Below, piece after piece: positions 36,501 through 46,643 of a DNA stretch of 64,000 bases (positions within the stretch are counted from its first letter, which is position 1; each line of letters opens with the position of its first letter). The DNA is taken from the NCBI GenBank assembly GCA_002938315.1, contig PTLL01000002.1:1-64000 (forward strand), in the 5' to 3' direction. The stretch is from Alphaproteobacteria bacterium MarineAlpha3_Bin2. GTDB lineage: Bacteria; Pseudomonadota; Alphaproteobacteria; Rhodospirillales; Casp-alpha2. The notes below the pieces were generated by a model. That model did no database searches and was not told where the DNA came from. It saw nothing but the letters and a program-made list of their open reading frames with translations. Position numbers and translations under genes: made by a program.

Positions 36501-37376
36501 ATGCTCACCGAACTAATTAACGTCATCGCTCCCGTCTTCGTATGCGCCGCGATCGGCTTTATCTGGAAGCGCCAGGGCCGGCCCTTCGACATTGATCTGA
36601 TCTCGACCATTGCCGTTTATATCGGCACGCCCTGTTTGGCTTTCTATACCCTGACCTCGGCCAACCTGGATCCCGATAGCTTCAACATAATGGCCTTGGC
36701 CGCCGTGGTGACGATGGTGGCCTTTGTCGTCCTTTATGTTCCGATTTTAAAAATCGCCGGGTTGAGCCAGCGGGCCTTCCTGCCGGCGTTGACCTTCGCC
36801 AACGTCGGCAACATGGGTTTGCCGTTGTCCTTGCTGGCGTTTGGGGAACAGGGCTTGGCCCTGGCCGTAACCTATTATGCCGTCAACGTGGTCATTATGT
36901 TTTCGTTCGGCATCGCGGTGGCGGCGGGGGCGGCAAATTGGCGTGCTCTTTTGCGGATACCGGTCATCTATGCCATCGCCGCTGCCGTGGCGTTTTTGTA
37001 TACCGGCACCCAACCGCCGGTATGGATATCCAACACGACCAGGATCCTGGGCGAACTGACCATCCCCCTGATGTTGATATTGCTTGGTGTTTCCCTGGCC
37101 GGGCTGGGGGTTCAAAGCCTGTCCAGGAGCGCCATTCTTTCGATCCTGCGGTTGGTCAGCGGTTTTGCGGTTGGCTGGGCGACGGCGGAAATTTTCGGCA
37201 TGGAGGGTGTCGTCAAGGGGGTTTTGATCCTTCAATGCACGATGCCGGTTGCGGTGTTCAATTACCTGTTCGCGCTGCAATATGGCAACCAGCCCGAAGA
37301 GGTGGCAGGCACCGTGGTTATTTCCTCGGTGTTGTCCTTCATGACACTGCCTTTGTTGTTATTCTACATCATGTAA
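36501..37376 (+). CDS. AEC-family (auxin efflux carrier-like) transporter
   Basis: A 291-residue inner-membrane protein with about ten hydrophobic helices in two repeats. LINVIAPVFVCAAIGFIWKR opens the first, with FANVGNMGLPLSLLAFGEQG in the middle; the second ends LQCTMPVAVFNYLFALQYGN and EVAGTVVISSVLSFMTLPLL. The GNMGLP and the C-terminal TMPVA segments are family features. AEC members export or import small organic acids, such as malonate; the substrate is not predictable here. It is 12 bases after pyk and probably shares its transcript. Confidence 0.88.
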   Translation: MLTELINVIAPVFVCAAIGFIWKRQGRPFDIDLISTIAVYIGTPCLAFYTLTSANLDPDSFNIMALAAVVTMVAFVVLYVPILKIAGLSQRAFLPALTFANVGNMGLPLSLLAFGEQGLALAVTYYAVNVVIMFSFGIAVAAGAANWRALLRIPVIYAIAAAVAFLYTGTQPPVWISNTTRILGELTIPLMLILLGVSLAGLGVQSLSRSAILSILRLVSGFAVGWATAEIFGMEGVVKGVLILQCTMPVAVFNYLFALQYGNQPEEVAGTVVISSVLSFMTLPLLLFYIM

Positions 37377-40300
37377 TTATTCGGCGGCGTCGGCGTTGAA
37401 CCCGCTGTCACCCCTTTTAAATGCTGCTAACAAATGCGCTTCCCGGTCATTGACCGCTAGGCGGTTGCGTTCCTTGACGTGGCCGAAGCCGCGGATTCCG
37501 AGCGGCAGTCCGGCAATTTCCGTCGCCAGGGCGTGGTTTTCGGGGGTTAAGCCTTCCAGCAGTTCTTCAAGGACCATCTCATAGTCGGTGATCATACGGC
37601 GTTCAATTTTGCGCTCATTGGAATACCCGAAAACATCGAACGCGGTACTGCGCAGCCCCTTTAGTTTGCTCAACAGGCGGAAGGCGTGCATCACCCAGGC
37701 GCCGAATTCCCGTTTTTTCAGCTCGCCAGTTTTGGGGTCTCGGGGGGCGCCCAGCGGTGGCGCCAGATGGAAGGTGAGTCTAATCGGGCCTTCGAATTGC
37801 CGGTTCAGTTGGCGGTGGAAGTCGCCGTTGGTGTATAGCCTGGCGACTTCGTATTCGTCCTTGTAGGCCAGTAACTTGAAATAGGCCTTGGCGACGGCAT
37901 CGGCGAGGCCGGTTTCCCCCTTTGTCTTCATGGCCTCGGCGGCATGGACCCGTTCAACCAGGGCGGCGTATCGTTTGCCGTATTCGGCGTTTTGATAACT
38001 GGTCAGGTCGGCGATGCGCCGGTCGACGAAACTACTTTCTCCCGTATCCGTGCCATTGTCCATATCCGTATCCGGCTCGGCAATCCGCCAGACCGCGTCC
38101 AGGTCATGGGCGGCCCGGCGCCCCCATAAAAAAGCCTGCTTGTTGAACTCGACGGCGACCCCGTTGAGCTCCAGGGCCTGTTCGATGGCGTCGGCGGACA
38201 GTGGCAACAAGCCCTTTTGGTAGGCGTATCCGACCATCAGCATATTGGCGGCGATGGAGTTGCCTAACAACTTTAGCGCCAACCCGGTGGCGTCGATGAA
38301 TTCCAGGTCGCGGGGGCTGGTGGCCTCCATCAGGGCATCCTGAAATTCTTTTTCCGGAAATTCCAGATCGGCATCATGGATGAAGTCCGAGGTCATGGTC
38401 TGATGCCCGTTGACGACGGCAGAGGTATATCCGGGTTTCAGTTTGCTCATGGTTTCGGCGCTGGCGGACGTCACCATGTCGCAGCCGATCAACAACCGTG
38501 CGCCCCCGGCGGCGATGCGGACCGCGTGCAGGTTTTCCGGGTCGTCGGCGATGCGGATGTGGGAATAAACGGCACCGTTCTTTTGCGCCAATCCGGCGAT
38601 GTCGAGGACGGAAACGCCTTTGCCTTGAAGATGGGAGGCCATGGACAGAACCGCGCCGACGGTAATGACCCCGGTGCCGCCGATTCCGGTGACGATAACG
38701 CCATAGGGATCGGCGCTGGAGGCTATTGCCGGTTCGGGCAGCGCCTCAAAAGGTTGATCGTTGATGGCAGAGGGCCTTTTGGGACTACCGCCATTTACGG
38801 TGACGAAAGCCGGGCAGAAACCATTCAGGCATGAGAAGTCCTTGTTGCATGCCGATTGGTCAATCGCTCGCTTGCGGCCGAGTTCTGTTTCCTTCGGAGT
38901 GATGGCGACGCAATTGGAGGCCGTCCCGCAATCGCCGCACCCCTCGCAGACGGCTTGGTTGATGAACGGCCGCACGGCCGGGTCGGGGTACAGGCCGCGC
39001 TTGCGCCGTCGGCGTTTCTCGGCGGCGCAGGTTTGATCGTAGATAAGGACCGACACCCCTTTAATGTTGCGAAGGTCGCGTTGAAGCGTGTCCAGATCAT
39101 CGCGATGGTGGAAGGAAACATCGGCGGCGAAATGGGCGCCGACGGGGTATTTCCCGGGTTCGTCGGAGACCACGGCGATCCGCTCTACACCTTCGGCGCG
39201 CACCTGCTGGCTGATAATGGGCACATCAAGCGGCCCGTCCATGGGCTGGCCGCCTGTCATGGCGACGGCGTCGTTGTAGAGAATTTTATAGGTAATGTTG
39301 ACCTTGGCGGCGACGGCGGCGCGGATTGCCAGGATTCCTGAATGGAAGTAGGTGCCGTCGCCAATATTGACGAATATGTGCTCGGTCGAGGTAAACGGCG
39401 CCTGGCCCAGCCAGGTGGCGCCTTCACCGCCCATGTGGGTGAAGGTGGCGGTGTCGCGATCCATCCATATAGCCATGTAGTGACACCCGATTCCGGCCAA
39501 CGCGCGCGAGCCGGCCGGTACGATGGTCGAAATATTGTGGGGACAACCTGAACAGAAGTACGGAATTCGTTCCATGCCGACGGTTGTGGTTTCCAAGGAG
39601 CGTTCCTTGTCTTCTAGGAATTTGAGCCTCTCGTCGATATGGCGCCGCACCGGGTCGCTGATGGGGAAGCCGTCGATCCGCCCGGCGATAGCCCGGGCGA
39701 TGCGGGCAGGGGTGAGTTCTCCCGCCGATGGTAAAATCCACTCGCCGGACTCATCGAACTTTCCGACTACCCGGGGCCGGACGTCGGCGCGCCAATTGTA
39801 CAGCTGTTCTTTGATCTGGTTTTCCATGACCGCGCGTTTTTCCTCGACCACCAGGATTTCTTCCAGGCCTTCGGCGAAATGGCGGATGCCGTCCTTTTCC
39901 AGCGGCCAGGGCATGCCGACCTTGAGCAGCCGGAGCCCGATTTCATCGGCGTGCTCGGCGCCGATGCCGAGATCATCCAGCGCCTGCAACACATCCAGAT
40001 AGGATTTGCCGGTGGCGATAATACCGAAGCGCGGTTTTGGCGAGTCCAAAGTGACCCGGTTCAGCCCATTGGCCCTGGCGAAGGCTAGGGCGGCGTATAT
40101 CTTGTGACGTTGCAGGCGGTGTTCCTGCACTAGCGGCGGGTCGGGCCAGCGGATATGAAGCCCGCCTTCCGGCATGTCGAAATCTTCGGGAATCCGGATG
40201 TTGACCCGGTCGGGATCGGCCAAAACCGAGGCCGTGGTATCAATGTTGTCGGTGATGCACTTCATCCCCACCCAACAGCCCGTATACCGCGACATCGCCC

Positions 40301-40874
40301 AGCCATATAGCCCGAAATCCAAAATATCCTGGACATTGGCCGGGTTGAGGACCGGAATTTGCGCGTCCATCAACGCGTGTTCGCTTTGGCTGGGCACCGT
40401 CGAGGACTTACACGCCGGGTCATCGCCGGCAAGTGCCAGGACGCCGCCTGATGGCGATGTGCCGGCGAAATTGGCATGGCGGAAAACGTCGCCGGAACGA
40501 TCGACGCCCGGGCCCTTGCCATACCAAATACCGAAGACACCGTCATACTGCGCCCCTTCGAACAAGCCCAGCTGCTGGCTGCCCCAAAGCGCCGTTGCCG
40601 CCAGGTCTTCGTTGACGGCGGGATGGAATTTGACATGGTGATCCATGAGAAAGGATTTTGCTGCACCGAATTCCCGGTCGATGCCGCCCAAGGGCGAACC
40701 GCGGTAGCCGGTCACGTAGCCAGCGGTGTTCAACCCCGCCGCCATGTCCCGGCGCCGTTGCATCAGGCTCAGGCGCACCAGGGCCTGGGTGCCGGTCAGG
40801 AAAATCCGGCCCTCATCCAGCCTGTATTTATCGTCCAGCGCGACCTGGTTCAGTTTGCCAGTGGCAACTGTCAT
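37377..40874 (-). CDS. Indolepyruvate ferredoxin oxidoreductase, fused alpha-beta-gamma form
   Basis: A 1165-residue thiamine-diphosphate 2-oxoacid:acceptor oxidoreductase. N-terminal pyrimidine-binding region: GTQALVRLSLMQRRRDMAAG and GYRGSPLGGID. Central TPP-binding region: CSGCPHNISTIVPAGSRALA to GGEGATWLGQAPF and IGDGTYFHSG. A ferredoxin-like Cys cluster is CEGCGDCGTASNC. The gamma-type domain has GVIVTGIGGTGVITVGAVLS. The enzyme oxidatively decarboxylates aryl or branched 2-oxoacids to acyl-CoA. The start at 40874 has GGGGAGA just upstream; a longer ATG exists at 40898. It converges with the AEC gene. Confidence 0.95.
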   Translation of the reverse strand: MTVATGKLNQVALDDKYRLDEGRIFLTGTQALVRLSLMQRRRDMAAGLNTAGYVTGYRGSPLGGIDREFGAAKSFLMDHHVKFHPAVNEDLAATALWGSQQLGLFEGAQYDGVFGIWYGKGPGVDRSGDVFRHANFAGTSPSGGVLALAGDDPACKSSTVPSQSEHALMDAQIPVLNPANVQDILDFGLYGWAMSRYTGCWVGMKCITDNIDTTASVLADPDRVNIRIPEDFDMPEGGLHIRWPDPPLVQEHRLQRHKIYAALAFARANGLNRVTLDSPKPRFGIIATGKSYLDVLQALDDLGIGAEHADEIGLRLLKVGMPWPLEKDGIRHFAEGLEEILVVEEKRAVMENQIKEQLYNWRADVRPRVVGKFDESGEWILPSAGELTPARIARAIAGRIDGFPISDPVRRHIDERLKFLEDKERSLETTTVGMERIPYFCSGCPHNISTIVPAGSRALAGIGCHYMAIWMDRDTATFTHMGGEGATWLGQAPFTSTEHIFVNIGDGTYFHSGILAIRAAVAAKVNITYKILYNDAVAMTGGQPMDGPLDVPIISQQVRAEGVERIAVVSDEPGKYPVGAHFAADVSFHHRDDLDTLQRDLRNIKGVSVLIYDQTCAAEKRRRRKRGLYPDPAVRPFINQAVCEGCGDCGTASNCVAITPKETELGRKRAIDQSACNKDFSCLNGFCPAFVTVNGGSPKRPSAINDQPFEALPEPAIASSADPYGVIVTGIGGTGVITVGAVLSMASHLQGKGVSVLDIAGLAQKNGAVYSHIRIADDPENLHAVRIAAGGARLLIGCDMVTSASAETMSKLKPGYTSAVVNGHQTMTSDFIHDADLEFPEKEFQDALMEATSPRDLEFIDATGLALKLLGNSIAANMLMVGYAYQKGLLPLSADAIEQALELNGVAVEFNKQAFLWGRRAAHDLDAVWRIAEPDTDMDNGTDTGESSFVDRRIADLTSYQNAEYGKRYAALVERVHAAEAMKTKGETGLADAVAKAYFKLLAYKDEYEVARLYTNGDFHRQLNRQFEGPIRLTFHLAPPLGAPRDPKTGELKKREFGAWVMHAFRLLSKLKGLRSTAFDVFGYSNERKIERRMITDYEMVLEELLEGLTPENHALATEIAGLPLGIRGFGHVKERNRLAVNDREAHLLAAFKRGDSGFNADAAE

Positions 40875-41083
40875 CGGGTTCTCCCCGGGGCCATCCATGT
40901 TCGGTTTGGTTTATTATTATAGGGTGCAAGCGTAATACGCGGTCGGGCCGCTTACAAACATTGGTAAAACCTCTGCTTGGCCTTCATCGCTGATTTTTAT
41001 TGCTCGGATTGAGTCACAATGGATGATTTTTTGTCTCCGAGCGGGTATACGGGTCCTGGAACGAATTCCCGGATGAATTTTTC

Positions 41084-42064
41084 ATGACTGTTTTAGTAAC
41101 CGGTGCCGCTGGATTTATCGGTTTTCACATGTCGCTTGCCCTGTTGGGGCGCGGCGAAAAAGTCCTCGGCGTTGATAATCTCAATGAATACTACGACGTA
41201 TCCTTGAAACAGGCGCGGCTGGACGTGCTGGGGCAAGACAACGGTTTTCAGTTCCAGCAACTGGACATTGCCGATCGCGACGCCGTCGAAGCCTTAATCG
41301 CCGAAAATGGTGGCATCACCCGGGTCGTCCATCTGGCGTCGCAAGCGGGGGTGCGCTATTCCCTGATCGATCCTTATGCGTATAGCCGCGCCAATGTGGA
41401 AGGCCAATTGGTGCTGCTGGAAACCTGCCGGAAGTTGGAGAGGCTGGATCATTTCGTCTACGCGTCGTCCAGTTCCGTATACGGCGGCAATACCAAGTTG
41501 CCGTTTTCCATCAAGGATGCCGTCGATACGCCGCTGTCGGTGTACGCGGCGACCAAACGGTCCATGGAATTGTTCGCCCATTCCTATTCCCATATTTATG
41601 CCATGCCGCTGACGGGGTTACGGTTTTTCACCGTCTACGGCCCCTGGGGCCGGCCCGACATGGCGGCGTTTATCTTCATCAGAAAAATCCTAGCCGGCGA
41701 GCCGATTCCGGTGTTCAACAACGGCAATATGCGCCGCGATTTTACCTATATCGACGACATCGTCGCCGGTGTTCTGGCCTGTCTAGACAAGCCGCCGGTG
41801 GCCCAAGAAGGCAGTGCGCCAAACCGCGTCTACAACCTCGGCAACAACAACGCAGAGCCGTTAATGCGGTTTATTTCGGTTCTGGAAGATGCGCTTGGCC
41901 AGAAAGCGGAAATCGATTTCCAGCCGTTGCAGACAGGTGATGTGCCTGAAACCTCCGCCGATATTTCCGAAACCCAGCGGGATTTTGGTTTCGAGCCCAA
42001 AACCACCATTGATGAAGGCCTGCCCCGACTGGTGGCGTGGTATCGGGAATATTACGGCGCCTAA
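41084..42064 (+). CDS. UDP-glucuronate 4-epimerase-type NAD-dependent epimerase
   Basis: A 326-residue short-chain dehydrogenase-type epimerase. The NAD-binding GAAGFIG motif is at about 7-13, VVHLASQAGVRYSL gives the substrate-binding region, and the catalytic pair is Y154-K158 in YAATK after the YASSSSVYGGN motif. TVYGPWGRPDMA, NNGNMRRDFTYIDD and GDVPETSADI are typical of UDP-GlcA epimerases that make UDP-galacturonate for surface polysaccharide. No other polysaccharide gene is adjacent. A UDP-glucose/galactose epimerase is the alternative, but the GRPDMA motif argues for the glucuronate type. Confidence 0.88.
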   Translation: MTVLVTGAAGFIGFHMSLALLGRGEKVLGVDNLNEYYDVSLKQARLDVLGQDNGFQFQQLDIADRDAVEALIAENGGITRVVHLASQAGVRYSLIDPYAYSRANVEGQLVLLETCRKLERLDHFVYASSSSVYGGNTKLPFSIKDAVDTPLSVYAATKRSMELFAHSYSHIYAMPLTGLRFFTVYGPWGRPDMAAFIFIRKILAGEPIPVFNNGNMRRDFTYIDDIVAGVLACLDKPPVAQEGSAPNRVYNLGNNNAEPLMRFISVLEDALGQKAEIDFQPLQTGDVPETSADISETQRDFGFEPKTTIDEGLPRLVAWYREYYGA

Positions 42065-42103
42065 GCAGACGCCCGTTTTATATTATTATGATCCGAGATA
42101 CTG

Positions 42104-42982
42104 ATGGTTAGACACCTAGCCTTGCTGTTCCTGCTGGCGTTGATCTGGGGATCGTCATTTGTGGCAATCAAGGTCGGGGTCGAAACCATCCCGCCCCTTA
42201 CCCTGGCTACGGGACGGGTGGTCTTTGCCGCCCTGTTGCTATGGGGCTTCGCCCGCTTGCAGGGGCAGATGCTGCCCCGCGGGAAGCGTATTTGGTTTTA
42301 CTGCTTTTTAATCGGCCTAATGGGCAATGGCCTGCCCTTCACCCTGATAAATTGGGGGGAGGTAAAAATCGACAGCGGCCTGGCCGCAATTTTGATGGCC
42401 GTCATGCCCCTGGTCACGGTGGTGCTGGCGCATTTCTTCACCGTCGGTGATCGCATGACCCTGGCCAAGCTGGCTGGCGTCGCTTTTGGTTTCGGTGGCG
42501 TTTTTATCCTGGTCGGCCCTGAAGCCCTAAAAGGATTGGGGGGTGACATTTGGCGGCAACTGGCGGTTTCTGGGGGCGCTACCTGTTATGCCATCGCCGC
42601 CATCCTGACCCGCAACATGCCGCCGGGGCCGTTGATTGCCCGTTCGGCGGCGGTGATGATTGCGGCGTCGGTGATGATGGTGCCGGTATCGTTGGCGTTC
42701 GATGCGCCGTGGACCATATCGCCATCCCCCGATGCGGTGCTGGCTGGGGTTTATCTGGGCCTGTTTCCGACGGCCTTGGCGACCATCGTCCTTTTCCACT
42801 TACTGCGGTACCGGGGCGCCAGCTTCATCGCGCCGGTTAATTACCTAATTCCGGTGTTCGGTGTTCTCTGGGGGATTGCGGCCCTGAGCGAAGAGGTGTC
42901 TCCGCGTGCGGTGGTGGCGCTGTCGGTAATCCTGGTGGGCATGGCCATCGCCCAGTATCAACGCCCCTCGCGCGACGGATAG
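42104..42982 (+). CDS. DMT-superfamily (EamA) transporter
   Basis: A 292-residue inner-membrane protein of ten predicted helices in two EamA repeats. Repeat one starts LLFLLALIWGSSFVAIKVGV and ends near VGPEALKG; repeat two includes GATCYAIAAILTRNMP and a terminal IGMAIAQYQ-like helix. The PVNYLIPVFGVLWGIAALSE motif near the end is characteristic of EamA exporters. Substrates range from amino acids to metabolites and cannot be assigned. It lies 39 bases after the epimerase on the same strand. Confidence 0.9.
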   Translation: MVRHLALLFLLALIWGSSFVAIKVGVETIPPLTLATGRVVFAALLLWGFARLQGQMLPRGKRIWFYCFLIGLMGNGLPFTLINWGEVKIDSGLAAILMAVMPLVTVVLAHFFTVGDRMTLAKLAGVAFGFGGVFILVGPEALKGLGGDIWRQLAVSGGATCYAIAAILTRNMPPGPLIARSAAVMIAASVMMVPVSLAFDAPWTISPSPDAVLAGVYLGLFPTALATIVLFHLLRYRGASFIAPVNYLIPVFGVLWGIAALSEEVSPRAVVALSVILVGMAIAQYQRPSRDG

Positions 42983-43000
42983 ACCGGAAGCAGGGTTACC

Positions 43001-44749
43001 TCAGCGGTACAGCGCTTCCAGTTGTTCCCCGTATTTTTCTTTAATCTTGTGGCGGCGAATTTTCATGGTCGGGGTCAACAACCCGTTGTCGGTGGTGAAG
43101 GGGGCGTCGGCGAGGATGAATTTTCGCACCTTTTCGATATTGGAAAGCGATGCGTTGACACCCTCCAACACCGCTGTAAGGGCATTAGTTACCCCCTCCA
43201 CGCTTGCCAATCCCGTCGCCCATTCCGTGTCGGGGACAAGTAAGGCAACCAGGTGCGGGTGTTTGTCGCCATAGACCATGGCCTGGGCGATTTCCGGTTC
43301 GATGCTGAGAATTCCTTCGATCCGCTGCGGTGAAAGATTATCGCCACCGGAATTTACGATGATGTCCTTCTTGCGGTCGGTGATCTGCAAATGCCCGTCC
43401 GCATCAATAATGCCGATGTCGCCGGTATACACCCAACCGTCCCGAATTGTTTTCCGGGTCGCGTCCTCATTGCGCCAATATCCCTGCATGACCAGATCGC
43501 CCTTGACCAGGATTTCGCCGTCGTCGGCGATTTTGACCTGAACGTCCTTCATGGGCGGACCGACGGTGTGCAGTTTCATGGTGCTGGGCCGGTTGACGCT
43601 GACCGACGGTGAGGTTTCCGTCTGACCATAGCCTTGCAGGATTTGCAGCCCTAGGGCGGTAAAAAACATCCCGATTTCGGGATTTAAGGGGGCGCCGCCG
43701 GAGATCAGCGCCTTCAGCCGTCCGCCAAAACGGCCCCGCACCTTGTTACGGACCAGAATGTTCAAGGCCCAATCAACAAGGCGGTCGGTGAGGCTGAGAC
43801 TGGCCGGGTCAAGATAACGCCGCGTGCCCAGTCCGACAGTCTTGTTGAACATTTTTTCCTTAATTCCGCCCGCCTTGCGGATACCGAGTGTGATCCGTTG
43901 ATGGAGTGTCTCATAAAGCCTCGGCACCGCGGTCATGATGGTCGGCCGGGCTTCGATCATATTGGCGGCCAGAGTGTCGGCGCCCTCGGCGTAATAAATT
44001 TCGGCACAGATGGACATCGGGAAAAATTGTCCGGCCATGTGTTCGTAAGAGTGACTGAGCGGTAGGAAGGACAGGAACACTTCGTTATCCAGGCCCAATT
44101 CCAACAACCGGTCCCGCGCGCTTTCACAGTTGGACAAGATATTGCGGTGAGAGAGCATAACGCCTTTCGGCAGGCCCCCGGTGCCGGAGGTATAGATGAT
44201 ACAGGCGGTTTTTTCCGCGTCGACCTGCCTGGCCATTTCGATGATGTTCTGATGGCCCGCTCGGCCTTGTTCAATGACATCGTCAAGATGCAAGACTTGG
44301 AAGCTCAGTTCCTGAGATAGTTCCGGCGGATCCATGGCGATGACGAATTCCAGATCCGGCGCCTTCAGGGCGGCGGACAATAATGTTTCGGCCAGCCGGC
44401 GCGTCGACACGATGACGCCCTTGGCCCCGCTGTCGTGCAGGAGATGCAAGTGGTCGTCGCTGGTGTTGGTGGTATAGGCGGGAACGGTGATGGCGCCGGT
44501 GGACATAATCGCCAGGTCCGACACCAGCCACGCTGGGCGGTTTTCAGAAACCAGCATCACCCGATCGCCGGGGCCGACGCCCAGTGCCATCAATCCGCGC
44601 GCCAGCGGCGTGATGCGGGCGGCGGTTTCGCCCCAACTGAGTGATTGATAATTGCCGCCGCTTTTTTTCCAAAGGAACGGACGATCACCCATCCGGTCAA
44701 CCTGATCGAAAAACATGGCCACAAGGTTGGGCCAGTCCCGGTCGCTCAT
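43001..44749 (-). CDS. Long-chain fatty acid-CoA ligase
   Basis: A 582-residue AMP-forming acyl-CoA synthetase. The start MSDRDWPNLVAMFFDQVD is chosen over a start 111 bases upstream because GGGAGGG lies before it and it agrees with relatives. Motifs are the P-loop YTSGTGGLPKGVMLSHRN, the A5 region YGQTETSPSVSVN, and the A7/A8 region GDIGIIDADGHLQITDRKKD. The membership in the long-chain (FAA1/FadD15-like) branch is inferred from the AEIYYAEGADTLAANM region. It activates fatty acids in the cytoplasm. It is divergent from pepF, with a 76-base gap. Confidence 0.93.
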   Translation of the reverse strand: MSDRDWPNLVAMFFDQVDRMGDRPFLWKKSGGNYQSLSWGETAARITPLARGLMALGVGPGDRVMLVSENRPAWLVSDLAIMSTGAITVPAYTTNTSDDHLHLLHDSGAKGVIVSTRRLAETLLSAALKAPDLEFVIAMDPPELSQELSFQVLHLDDVIEQGRAGHQNIIEMARQVDAEKTACIIYTSGTGGLPKGVMLSHRNILSNCESARDRLLELGLDNEVFLSFLPLSHSYEHMAGQFFPMSICAEIYYAEGADTLAANMIEARPTIMTAVPRLYETLHQRITLGIRKAGGIKEKMFNKTVGLGTRRYLDPASLSLTDRLVDWALNILVRNKVRGRFGGRLKALISGGAPLNPEIGMFFTALGLQILQGYGQTETSPSVSVNRPSTMKLHTVGPPMKDVQVKIADDGEILVKGDLVMQGYWRNEDATRKTIRDGWVYTGDIGIIDADGHLQITDRKKDIIVNSGGDNLSPQRIEGILSIEPEIAQAMVYGDKHPHLVALLVPDTEWATGLASVEGVTNALTAVLEGVNASLSNIEKVRKFILADAPFTTDNGLLTPTMKIRRHKIKEKYGEQLEALYR

Positions 44750-44825
44750 ATTAGTGTTTCCCTCCCGACGTTGGGGGCTATCATTACCATTGCCGTGGGT
44801 AATTTCCACTATTAAAGGACAAACC

Positions 44826-46625
44826 ATGCCGAAACCGAAGGCAAAAACCAATGACTCCAAACTCCCCCGTTGGAATTTGAATGATTTGTATAGCGGTCCG
44901 AAATCTCAGGCTTTAAAGGATGATCTGGCTTGGGCTGCGATGGAGGCGAAAAAATTCCGCCGCGCCTTCGAAGGCACACTCAAGGGGATGGATGGCGCCG
45001 GGCTGGCCAAGGCGATCCAGCGGTACGAACGCCTGGCCGAGCGTATCGGCAAGATCATTAGTTATGGCCAATTACTGCACGCCACCAATCTCAGTGATCA
45101 TGCCGTCAGCGCCTTTTATCAGACCCTGCAGGAACAGGTGACGGACATATCCACCGATACCTTGTTTTTCACCCTGGAGCTCAACCGGCTCAGCGACGCG
45201 GTGCTGAAACGCCAGTTGAAACACCCTAAAGCCGCCCGATATGCCCCATGGATCCGCGATTGCCGGGTCTTCCGCCCGCACCAGTTGACTGACGAGGCCG
45301 AAAAGCTTTTGCATGAGAAGTCGCTGACCAGCCACAACGCCTGGATCCGACTGTTCGGTGAAACCATGGCCGATTTGCGGTTTCCGGTTAAAACAGGAAG
45401 CCGGGTCAAGGAGATGACGCTAGCCGATACCCTCAACCTGTTGTCTGATAAAAGGGGCGACGTCCGCAAGAAAGGCGCGTTGGCGTTGAGCAAAGGGCTA
45501 GAAAGCAATATTCGGACCCTGACCCTGATTACCAACACGTTGGCCAAGGACAAGGAGATCGAAGACCAATGGCGTAGGTACCCGTCGCCGATGTCCTACA
45601 GAAATCTCGCCAACCAGGTCGAGGACGAGGTTGTCGACGCCCTGGTCGATGCGGTGAAGGGGAATTATGCCAATTTGTCGCACCGCTATTACAAATTGAA
45701 AGCCAAGTGGTTCGGGGTTCGCAAGCTCAACACTTGGGACCGCAACGCGCCGCTACTGGAGGATTCCGACCGGCGCTTTTCCTGGGACCAGGCGCGGGAC
45801 ACGGTGCTGGGCGCCTACGGCAGTTTCGCGCCGGAGATGGCGACCATCACCAAACAGTTTTTCGATAAACGCTGGATCGATGCGCCGCCAAGCCCAGGCA
45901 AGGATTCAGGCGCGTTCTCTCATTCCACGGTGCCTTCGGTGCATCCCTATGTGATGATGAACTTCCACGGTAAGGCCCGCGACGTTATGACCCTGGCCCA
46001 TGAATTGGGCCATGGGGTGCATCAGGTGCTGTCGGCCCGTCAAGGCGCGCTGATGTCCGATACCCCCCTGACCCTGGCGGAAACGGCTTCGGTGTTCGGC
46101 GAAATGCTGACCTTCCAGGCCATGCTCAAGGCCGAGACCAAGCCAGCGCGCCGCCGTATCCTGCTGGCCGGCAAGGTCGAGGACATGATGAACACCGTCG
46201 TCCGCCAGATCGCCTTTCATCAATTTGAAGAACGCGTCCATGGTGAGCGCCCTCAGGGCGAACTCAGCGCCCAGCGCCTCGGCGAAATTTGGATGGAGGT
46301 GCAGCGCGAAAGTCTTGGTCCGGCTTTTCGTTTCGATGACGAATACAGCCCCTTCTGGGCTTATATCCCGCATTTTCTGCACGCGCCGTTTTACGTCTAT
46401 GCCTATGCCTTCGGCGATTGTCTGGTGAACTCGCTCTACGATGTCTTCCAGAACGGCCATCCGGGGTTTGAGGCCAAGTATTTTGATATGCTGAAAGCCG
46501 GCGGCACGCTTCGCCACAAACAGTTGTTAGCGCCGTTCGGGCTGGATGCGTCGGATCCGGCATTCTGGAACCGGGGCTTGGGCGTGGTTTCCAGGTTCAT
46601 CGACGAACTGGAGGATGCCCTATAG
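44826..46625 (+). CDS. Oligoendopeptidase F-type M3 metallopeptidase
   Basis: A 599-residue zinc peptidase. N-terminal helical domain: LPRWNLNDLYSG. The catalytic motif is HELGH (H392, E393, H396) in MTLAHELGHGVHQVLS, with a downstream LAETASVFGE motif holding the third zinc ligand. VHPYVMMNFHGKARDV and SPFWAYIPHFLHAPFYVYAY are characteristic of the PepF/M3 family. It degrades short peptides in the cytoplasm. The start at 44826 has AAAGGAC just upstream; an upstream in-frame ATG overlaps the divergent gene and is rejected. It is followed by a small cNMP-binding protein gene. Confidence 0.93.
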   Translation: MPKPKAKTNDSKLPRWNLNDLYSGPKSQALKDDLAWAAMEAKKFRRAFEGTLKGMDGAGLAKAIQRYERLAERIGKIISYGQLLHATNLSDHAVSAFYQTLQEQVTDISTDTLFFTLELNRLSDAVLKRQLKHPKAARYAPWIRDCRVFRPHQLTDEAEKLLHEKSLTSHNAWIRLFGETMADLRFPVKTGSRVKEMTLADTLNLLSDKRGDVRKKGALALSKGLESNIRTLTLITNTLAKDKEIEDQWRRYPSPMSYRNLANQVEDEVVDALVDAVKGNYANLSHRYYKLKAKWFGVRKLNTWDRNAPLLEDSDRRFSWDQARDTVLGAYGSFAPEMATITKQFFDKRWIDAPPSPGKDSGAFSHSTVPSVHPYVMMNFHGKARDVMTLAHELGHGVHQVLSARQGALMSDTPLTLAETASVFGEMLTFQAMLKAETKPARRRILLAGKVEDMMNTVVRQIAFHQFEERVHGERPQGELSAQRLGEIWMEVQRESLGPAFRFDDEYSPFWAYIPHFLHAPFYVYAYAFGDCLVNSLYDVFQNGHPGFEAKYFDMLKAGGTLRHKQLLAPFGLDASDPAFWNRGLGVVSRFIDELEDAL

Positions 46626-46643
46626 GCGTTGTAGGATGCTCCC